In this document: positions 56,635 through 64,000 of the stretch, piece by piece
How the letters are laid out: the number at the start of each line of letters is the position of its first letter
How positions within the stretch are numbered: the stretch's first letter is position 1
Assembly: GCA_038373885.1 (NCBI GenBank)
Contig: JAWZYV010010214.1
Coordinates: forward strand, 558,001-622,000
DNA length: 64,000 nucleotides
DNA from: Cheiracanthium punctorium
Taxonomy: Eukaryota > Arthropoda > Arachnida > Araneae > Cheiracanthiidae
Reading direction: 5' to 3'
Notes under the pieces: model-generated
Database searches by the model: none
What the model was told of the DNA's origin: nothing
What the model saw: only the letters and a program-made list of their open reading frames with translations
Made by a program: the position numbers and the translations under genes

Positions 56635-56649
56635 TCCGTATGCGCCGGA

Positions 56650-58301
56650 ATAGCTGTTTTCACGGCAACCTTACATGAACAATGATCGGTTATCAGTTAT
56701 GATAATGTGTAAATCGCCAAATAATGAAAAGTCGCCATTAGTAGTAAGATATCCTACCTGTTCCGTAGTTTTATCAAAGAAAACATGTGAAGCACTATTT
56801 TATTACATATAATTATTAACTATACGTCGCCAAATTATGAAAAATCTCCATGCAAATACTCTAGGTGTTCCATGGGTTTTGCACATTTAAATATAGCATG
56901 AAGTTTAAATTTTTATGTTCCAAAGAACATGCAAGAGCCAAAGAATGCGTAGCTCGGTAACATTCTATCTGGTCCGGTCTTTGGGTTTTGTCTGTTGAAA
57001 TTATGCCTAAGCCTTATTAGGGGCGGAATGCCTCATACGAAAAGCGAGCGTAGCGACTCTAGGTGCAATGCCCGTAGTTTTTTTAATTTTTTAGATAAGA
57101 TTTCTAAAATTAATTTAAAATGTAAGTATTTTTTAGCGCTTGCTAGTTTGAGTGATGGATTCAAAAGGTGAATATTGGGCTATACTTAGCGTTTGTGTGT
57201 AAAATAAAGGTAGAGTCCAGAATCCAGACCTCCTAAGTCCCCTTACATGCGCCCGTGGAACAGACTAATCTCTACTTCTTTCTAGAGGAACACGAGTCGT
57301 ATTTTAACACATTTTTCACACGATTTTTAATTCTTGAAAAATATTTAAAACGATTTTATATATTTCCAAGTTTAATCACTATAATACGCCAAAAGATGAC
57401 CTTGAAAATCGTTGTGCCTTGTATAGTATTTGTTCATTTCTGAAAAGTTGTGAAGTCTTGACTCAAATGGCCAATTCAATTCCTATTACTGCATTAAAAA
57501 TGTTTTCTGATTTCCTGATCAATTACCGATCGTTTATTAAAGGGTTATTATAAGCGTCATTTACATAAGTGATGTCATTTTTCTCTTGGAAGTCTTATCG
57601 AATACGAAGTGACAAATCACCGTCGTTAATTACATTGCAAAATATTTTTTAAAAAAGGGGGAGAGAGAATGTCGTTTTCACTGATCATAAATGGAGTAAA
57701 ACAAAACTATTTTGCATGAGGAAAAAAAAAATCCAAGGTTGTTTAACATAGAAGTCAGTTCAGTCTCGCTTCGTATGCCAAGTGCAAGGACGATTGCTTG
57801 GAAAAACTCACCACCGTGTATAACATTACGGCCATTTTTACGGATTATTAGAAAGGTAAACTATCTAACATGGAATACGCGCTTGGAATAAGTTCCAACG
57901 TGTGGTTTTTTTAAAACATAATTCATATGAGGCTTTTACGAAAAACTGAAATGTTTGTAAAATGGTTAAGTGGCACTACCTAGTTCCATTCTGCACAACT
58001 TAACCCTCTAATGCCCATGCTATCCTTTAAATGCTATTTTTTACGGTAAAATGTTTCGAAATGTAATTTTGAAGTCATAAAATCATTAATTGTATTTTTA
58101 ATTAATAATAGTAGTAGTTTGGGTCCACAGATGTCACCATTAATGGATGAAAAATATTTTAGAAACAACATGAATGAAATCAACAAAGAAACATGTTTTC
58201 AATCAAGAGTTTTTCTGCTATTTTAATAATATTTGGCATGACGAAAAAACTAATAATTTGCATTTATGTGAAAAGCATATGAGAAGATACATAACTTTTC
58301 A
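56650..58301. repeat. 1.6-kb duplicated segment, derived copy
   Basis: Copy of 48207-49824 with few substitutions and an extra 34-bp stretch (GGGTTTTGTCTGTTGAAATT and following, at about 56983). It ends abruptly inside the TTAA element whose left end lies at 58000-58003. The join to the right-hand 62-bp repeat shares CA with the segment; the left join shares about six bases. Confidence 0.93.
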
Positions 58302-58361
58302 GCGCCAACAAAACCAACAATACGTCAATCACAGTTTCCGTATGCGCCGGAATATAATTAA
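58300..58361. repeat. 62-bp direct repeat, right of the duplicated segment
   Basis: Base-for-base equal to 56573-56634. Probably the original locus sequence. Confidence 0.95.
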
Positions 58362-58521
58362 GGAGTTTTTGTAAACGGTAATTTCTAAAAATATTCTAAA
58401 ACTTCCGAAAACACAAGTTAAAAATTTATTTTTAAAAAGTGGTTGATTATATTTCGAAGCAGTTGGCAACTCTGCGTCATGCTATCTACACCGACTCATG
58501 CCTACGAAATGCGGGGTTCAC

Positions 58522-58756
58522 ATAGAACGATCATCGACTAGCGGCAGATGGGCGAAACAACTCCATGGAAATAGCATCCTCAAAGGAAAACACCCGAAAC
58601 CCTTTTAATGATTAGATGCATCGCGACGAATCATGATGCAATCTACTACTAACACGCGCATGCGCAGAACGTAAACTTAATGATTACACCTCACAGTGAC
58701 ATCTTACAGGCAGGCAAATTTCGTTTAGCTTTTAGAGTACGTCGATGATCGTTCTA
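58522..58756. mobile_element. Possible small TIR unit with 17-bp ends
   Basis: ATAGAACGATCATCGAC (58522-58538) is exactly inverted at 58740-58756. The 235 bp between are G+C-richer than the neighbourhood and contain CCTCAAAGGAAAACACCC, also seen near the right end of the element at 8561. No target duplication beyond AT. Confidence 0.5.
58655..58666. promoter_or_regulatory. Perfect NRF-1-type palindrome
   Basis: CGCGCATGCGCA fits the NRF-1/Ewg consensus YGCGCATGCGCR exactly, in otherwise A+T-rich sequence. It lies 200 bp upstream of a 109-codon frame (58855-59184) that I do not recognise. A regulatory role is inference only. Confidence 0.25.
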
Positions 58757-58759
58757 TAT

Positions 58760-59525
58760 CCAAGTCCATGGTGGGGTCATACAGCCAAAACAAATTTCTA
58801 TATCCTGTCCTGTGAACATAAAGCAATTTTACGTAGAACCCTGTACGTGCACACATGTCTAGTCTAACAACAAACACACTGTACTCCGGTATAACATCAT
58901 TTAGGGCTACCGTCCATCAAATTGGTGAGGGTTTCTTCGAAAATCTCAATGTTCCAAATGAGCTAGCTCGTAGCCAATTCTCACTTTCGAGAAGAAAAAA
59001 AACCGTAAAAAAACCAAGGTTATCTTATTTTTTGATAATGACTAACTGCTTTCTTTCATTTACTGTACATATTGCTATTTTGAAATTTGTGTTTACCAAT
59101 AGTGATTATAAGTTTCGATGTATTGTTTTTTCATATGTTATACTTGTCTTACTCGTACTGTACATATACATCTGTTTCACTTGACTTGACTGTCACTATG
59201 CCTCACTGGGAAGTCCCCTGCATTTAATGACGGGGGAAAAAAAGCCTGTAAGCAATTATCATAATTACTCTGAAAAAGCGTCCATTATAACATCAAAAAA
59301 TCAATAACGTTAATTCTTTAGACTGCACAGACCACTTAAATCATTACGTCAAAACGCATTTTATTAATTATGTAAAAAAGAAAATTACAATAAATTTATC
59401 AATATTTCTTTTTTTACAAACTTTTAAAGACAGACAAAAAAAAATTATTTCTGTCTTGAATTTGCAAATGCATGTGTGACCCTTGAGGTTATGGTCCATA
59501 TTCTGAATTATATTACATTGTCATT
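58760..59525. other. Unassigned; open frame 58855-59184
   Basis: The 109-residue frame has a polar first half (SFRATVHQIGEGFFENLNVP) and a hydrophobic C-terminal stretch resembling a membrane segment (residues about 80-107). No family recognised; chance in A+T-rich DNA is likely. Confidence 0.25.
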
Positions 59526-59531
59526 AAATAT

Positions 59532-59780
59532 CAGTGCCCTGTTACTGGTAGGGCAAATAGGGAAATTAGGCCCAGTCACCACAGATTTTAGGGGTCCAAA
59601 AATCTCACATTTTCCATCAATTTACAATAAAAAGACACTCAAAAGTTACATCAATTTTGAATTAAGGAGAAAAATGAAAAAATATTTTTTTTTTTTTTTT
59701 AGGAAAAGGGGGAGCTTATCGCGTGAGGGCCCATTTTTTCCCCTTTTGCCCAGGCCCGCAGTTGCCTCGATAGGGCTGTG
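59532..59780. mobile_element. hAT-type MITE (CAGTGCCCT/AGGGCTGTG)
   Basis: A 249-bp element flanked by TTAAATAT (59524-59531) and TTAAAAAT (59781-59788), seven of eight equal. Subterminal GGGCAAATAGGGAAATTAGG is mirrored by CCCCTTTTGCCCAGGCCCG. Style similar to 42843-43036. Confidence 0.7.
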
Positions 59781-59789
59781 TTAAAAATG

Positions 59790-60540
59790 AGGTATAAATG
59801 GAAAATATAGTTTTACACGGTTACTCTTATAAAATTTTCTCTGCAATTTTTTGTATCTAAGCGAGAATGCTAATTTCGACAAGTTGTAATTGTGACTGCT
59901 ATTTCAAAAATTTATTATTCTGACTGTTTTATTTCCCGATAGAACTCAATCTGAACAGCAAGTTAATAGCATGGCTGTTTAACGACACATGTTATAAAAC
60001 ACATTTAGTTTTAATTCAGCACATGTGGACTTTATGCGAAAACCTGAAAATTCGGACAAAGGAGAAATGACATCATCTTGTTGATTTCCCTTAAAAAAAA
60101 AAAAAAAAAAAAAACTTTTACAGGAAACAGAGAATTATGTTGCTTTGCTTTTGGAATATCGTTCGTATGCTGTCAGCGAAAAGACCTCGATGCAACCTAA
60201 ATATTTGTAAACTTTTTCTTGTTAAAAACTACATTCATCACTCTTCAATAGCTCATGGCTCTTCAGCAGCTTTGAAAGCAAAATAAATTATTTATACCCC
60301 GAGTGTTTTTCTTTCTTTTTTTCCATCCCAGAAACGGTAGTACGCTCTCTTAAATATACAGCAAATTTATAAATCATCGTATCTTTCACGGGGAAAATAA
60401 GAAAAGGAAAAATAATTCATTGCAGAAATTGCTTAGTAAAGATTTATTGTCCAACAACCATGCAAAATACTTACGTTTTTGCATCCGAAGTTTTTTATAG
60501 AATGATTTTTACAGAAAGATTTTTATAGAATGTTATACAT
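59790..60540. other. A+T-rich, no feature seen
   Basis: Contains a 22-bp A-run (60093-60114). No coding or termini. Confidence 0.35.
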
Positions 60541-60543
60541 ATC

Positions 60544-60713
60544 CAACGGCGTACGCAAGTGGAGATTGTTGGGTGCCAACACCCCCCCCCCCCGACCTTG
60601 GCGAAAAATTTTTAACGTAAGTTCCATATATTTTTCATTTTTTACAAAAGTATTATGCCTTTTAACAAAATGTTTTTAACATCCCCCTTGAAGGAAGTCC
60701 GCCTACGCTACTT
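60544..60713. mobile_element. C-run MITE relative (CAACGGCGTACGC)
   Basis: CCAACGGCGTACGCAAG at the left and GTCCGCCTACGCTAC at the right are inverted-like. A C-run near 60583 and CATCCCCCTTGAAGG give the usual core. The target duplication is not clear. Confidence 0.5.
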
Positions 60714-60714
60714 A

Positions 60715-61015
60715 TAATTAATGTTTTCAAGATGCATACGTACAGTTTATAAAAATACTTTTTTTTTGAGTTTCTGATGTAATTTGAGTCTTGAATGCTG
60801 TTCAAAAGTAACGTAGTTTCTAAAAAGTACAGCCTTAAGAGAAAATGTACAATGACTTAACTTAAAGAATTCGTAGGAAATTGTAAAATATCCACTGGGT
60901 AAAACGTGTGATATAATTCTGATGGATATTTTGTAAATAGTAGCTTAACCCACCTATTTTTCATACAACCAACAGCATATAGGATGTAGTAGCTACGCTA
61001 GGTTGTCCGAGTGCA
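60715..61015. other. A+T-rich, no feature seen
   Basis: No structure recognised before the LINE tail. Confidence 0.3.
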
Positions 61016-61022
61016 TTAGCTG

Positions 61023-61320
61023 TTGAGGAAAATTTGCCGGGGAAGAAAAACAATTTTCAGCTTTGGTCAATCACTACATGTACTAAGAAGGAATGCAGAA
61101 CAGGATGCAGTAAAGGTCTTCAATGCAACTCCATTTTGCAGATCAAGAGGAAGACCAAGAGAAAGTTGGAAAAACTGCCTAGACGAAGAATTTGCTCTAC
61201 TCAAGGCAAACAGTTGGATACCAATATTTGACCCGAAGGCGGCTTGGGAGGACTTCTGAAGAAGGCCAGATCCCACAAAGGTCTATCGAGCCATTCCTGC
61301 TGGTGATAATAATGTAAATT
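61023..61320 (+). pseudogene. 3' tail of an RTE-like LINE
   Basis: The frame 61023-61259 ends with FCRSRGRPRESWKNCLDEEF then ALLKANSWIPIFDPKAAWEDF. The pattern g-R--GRP--sW-dcl-edl--l----W---a-dr-aW is the C-terminal signature of many endonuclease/RT LINE proteins, especially RTE-type. Upstream RT domains are missing and residues before about 23 do not match, so this is a 5'-truncated, decayed insertion. After the stop, AAGGCCAGATCCCACAAAGG fits the usual 3' end, followed by GATAATAATG, possibly a remnant of the ATAATA-type tail. Confidence 0.7.
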
Positions 61321-61602
61321 ACTGATGCTCTGACATGTTTTGCTTTTCATAAATGCATGCATTTTTAATATCTATGCATCTTTCCCATTTCTAACAGTAT
61401 GCAATTTTGTTGTATGAGGCTAAGTTTACTTATTTCATCTTGAGTTAAAATTTCACTAATTATTTTAATCACATTATATCAATCATAGTATATTTATATA
61501 TTTACAATTTATCCGGGTCTTCGACACTGTGATATTCGGTTTTACGTCATACTTTGGAATATGGCACAAAATTTAGAAATCTATGAAAACCACGGGAACG
61601 AT

Positions 61603-61723
<121 letters not shown>

Positions 61724-61859
61724 ACGATTGCTTATATGTTAATTCCGAGTATGAGCTATCTTTATTCCAAATCCGTCCAACCGACTCAGCATGAAAGAGT
61801 TAACAAACAACTTTCGCATTTATAACCAGCGTAACCAGAATTTATTTATTTATTTATTT

Positions 61860-62004
61860 ACTTATGTTTTGGGGGGGAGGAGCTGGGTATCAAATTGTAA
61901 GTTAAAAGTTCAATTGTAAGATAAATATCAAATTGTAAGCTAAGTAAAGGGGCCCCATTTCAGGGGCAGCCCCCTCACCACCCCTCTCTTGCTACGCCCC
62001 TGTT
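61860..62004. mobile_element. C-run MITE, right part only
   Basis: It ends CTTGCTACGCCCCTG, the family terminus. GGGGCAGCCCCCTCACCACC precedes it, with AAATTGTAAG-type repeats to the left. The left terminus is replaced by a TTTA microsatellite and G-run. Confidence 0.55.
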
Positions 62005-62051
62005 TATAGCATTAGCATGATATGAAAATGGAGGTTACAGCTAATTATCTA

Positions 62052-62250
62052 CACTAGGGATCTAGGTCGGGTGTGGGATATTGCCATCCGTGGCGGACTT
62101 TCTAAGGCGTCCTAACCCGTATTTACGCGAAGTTTCGAAGAAAACCACGGAAAACTCCGAACACTTAGGTCGGCGGACAAGACCTAGTTTCGAACAAGGC
62201 ACTTTTCGTCTCCCAGCTCAAAGCGCTAGCGCACTATGACTCTAATTAGC
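62052..62250 (-). repeat. tRNA-derived SINE, minus strand
   Basis: Read on the minus strand from 62250: ATAGTGCGCTAGCGCTTTGA (A-box area), then GCCTTGTTCGAAACTAGGTC (B box GTTCGAAAC), then TTTTCCGTGGTTTTCTTCG and AATACGGGTTAGGACGCC, a body typical of arthropod tRNA-SINEs. Confidence 0.72.
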
Positions 62251-62259
62251 ATGATATGA

Positions 62260-64000
62260 TGAGAAACATTGAATAGACATTTTGAAAGAAGACATTACAA
62301 AATTTTACACAGCATAATTAAAAACTTCAAAAGGTATTTTACATATAAAATTAGTCATACGAATATTGCAAATCAAGATTTAAAAAAAATTATTTATCAA
62401 TTACTTGTTACTTGCATAAATTAAATTGTTCACGGAATTAATGAAGCAATATTTTAAAGTTACTTTTTCTATCAATAAATTTGCACATAATTAATTATCA
62501 GCCTAATAATGAGTATTATTTTATGATTTATTATTATTATTATTACCATTTTTATTATTATTAATTTGTTCGATGTATTCACATACTTACAAATTCATGG
62601 AACAAAATCTATATCCCCACAACATTTTTGTATAAAGTGTAATTATTTATATTTACAATAAATCGCATAGAAATTTAAAATACATCTTAGACGATTTACA
62701 TTATATAATTCAAAAGTTTATGAATTCACTAAATTTTAAAAAAGTCAAATGAAAATTCATAATTAAATCAATACAGTCAACATTAATTAAATTAATATAA
62801 TCAAACATGGATTATGATTTTTACTCATGATTTTTTAACCTAATTTTTTTAATCTAGAATTCGAGTTTTTATAAGTCATTTGAATATCTTTAGTATTATA
62901 AGCTTATTTATCAATTAATTAACACGACAGCATAAAGAAAAAAATACATCTATGAGAAAACTAATCGTTGTATGTTTTCTTATTGCTGAAAAAAATTTGT
63001 ACTTTGGAAATTTATATGTATTTCATTGTGTTCTTATTCTACCAGGAAAGAAATTAATTATATAAACATAAAAAGTGAGAATGAGAATTTCAGCAATATC
63101 CGTTATTTAAAAATTTCGCGGGTGCAGGGGAGGTGAGTGACTAAAATACAAATTTTAACTCAAGAGGCTTTAAAAACATTTTTTTTATGCTAGATGCAAA
63201 ATGTACAGAATATAATTACCGACTTTTCGTAAGTAGAAATTTTTGTGTTAAATAATAACGCATCTCCTTATATTAATTACCATCATTTTATTACAATCTC
63301 TCTCTTCTCAATTTATAAAATTTTTTTAATTAAAAAAATACTGTTTTCAAAAAGTGGTAAATTATATTCCGTACATGTTTAGTTATGAGTATGAAATCAA
63401 TAAGTTAAGACCCACTAAAACACTGCTATTTTCTCTAAAATGTAAACATTTGAACATGTTTAAAATTAACATTCATAAAAAAATTTACCTTCTTAAAATA
63501 ACTAACTGCAACCTTCCAATGATATCATCCTCGAATGGAAGAAATAAAGAAAAAAAATATCACATCATGGAAGAATCCTTTGACAAATTCACTGAACCCT
63601 TTTGTAGAAAAGTCACACTGAAAAATACCAGAAAACGAATGGTGAAACACTTGCGCTCATTTTCCCACGTTTCAAGATAATGACAGGAGAGACACTTGGT
63701 TTCACTCTTTCGGAAACTTCCAGCGGCGAATCTCAGCGCCACCTAGTGAGAAGCGGACGAATGACGTGCACTGAGAAATCGGGGATTTCATAACACGTTA
63801 ACGAAATGTCGAGCTCCTTCAGAATTCGCCATGTTGTTTCTTGTAAGGCTTAACAAGTATTTTGAACACACTATCCCATTTTCGGATTTTCCATATATTG
63901 TTCAAGAAAAGTTAGCATGTTGGTTGTAAAATCATTTATAAGCATAAATGATTTTCTGTTGAAAAAAATGATTTAGAAAAACAGTAAAATAATTAAAAAT
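62260..64000. other. A+T-rich block to the window end
   Basis: Short TTA tract at 62527-62545. The frame at 63354-63680 (108 codons, Lys-rich) is not recognised. CAGCGCCACCTAGTGAG at 63734-63750 resembles the motif of the 19545-20270 array, in a G+C-richer patch (63715-63790). Confidence 0.35.

Noticed and set aside
56573..58361. 62-bp direct repeats as short LTRs or terminal direct repeats of a retroelement
   Set aside because: No TG...CA ends, primer-binding site or coding. The enclosed segment exists elsewhere without the repeats, and a partial third copy sits only at one join.

Overview
This is an A+T-rich, repeat-saturated stretch of a eukaryotic nuclear genome. It has no dense bacterial-type coding, no operons and only short open frames. 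I read it as intergenic sequence from an arthropod, with a spider or other chelicerate as a plausible guess. The guess rests on element types familiar from arthropod assemblies: jockey-type LINE tails, a DUF4817-type helix-turn-helix transposase fragment, tRNA-derived SINEs and abundant TIR elements. It is not a species identification. I found no intact host gene and no CRISPR, rRNA or functional tRNA gene.

Layout. Positions 459-2685 hold a broken hAT-like transposase gene. From 3,000 to 15,500 lie mostly small TIR elements, a minus-strand jockey tail (9773-10019) and a plus-strand jockey RT remnant (12040-12549). The block 15900-17676 is one long hairpin element: two ~700-bp inverted arms around a 374-bp loop that keeps only the N-terminal DNA-binding part of a mariner-like transposase. 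Nested pogo-like and hAT-like elements follow (17809-18670). Then comes a 2.3-kb non-coding composite repeat (19350-21670) with an array of GCCATCTAGTGG motifs and a 241-bp tandem duplication. At 22166-23925 an inverted-repeat element is split by a 942-bp element rich in AAGCTTG, whose unoccupied target sequence is also present in the window.

From 25,900 to 42,000 there is a 210-bp tandem duplication with coding-like character, several hAT MITEs with perfect 8-bp target duplications, a Tc1 transposase tail (39299-39543) and an ATTCGAATA/AATCGATTA cluster (41465-41712). A ~2.0-kb palindrome-rich element lies in head-to-tail tandem at 43313-47441. A 1.6-kb segment at 48207-49824 recurs at 56650-58301, where an identical 62-bp repeat flanks the copy, which looks like template switching. 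The rest holds further MITEs, SINEs, an RTE-like LINE tail (61023-61259) and a 119-bp TTA microsatellite.

How the parts relate. The story is one of nested insertion. Recognisable events include a MITE in a SINE (42843-43036), a hAT MITE in a pogo-like element (18207-18613), a MITE in a TTAA element (49958-50108) and a TA-element in a hairpin (22917-23858). Most are supported by target-site duplications visible in the sequence.
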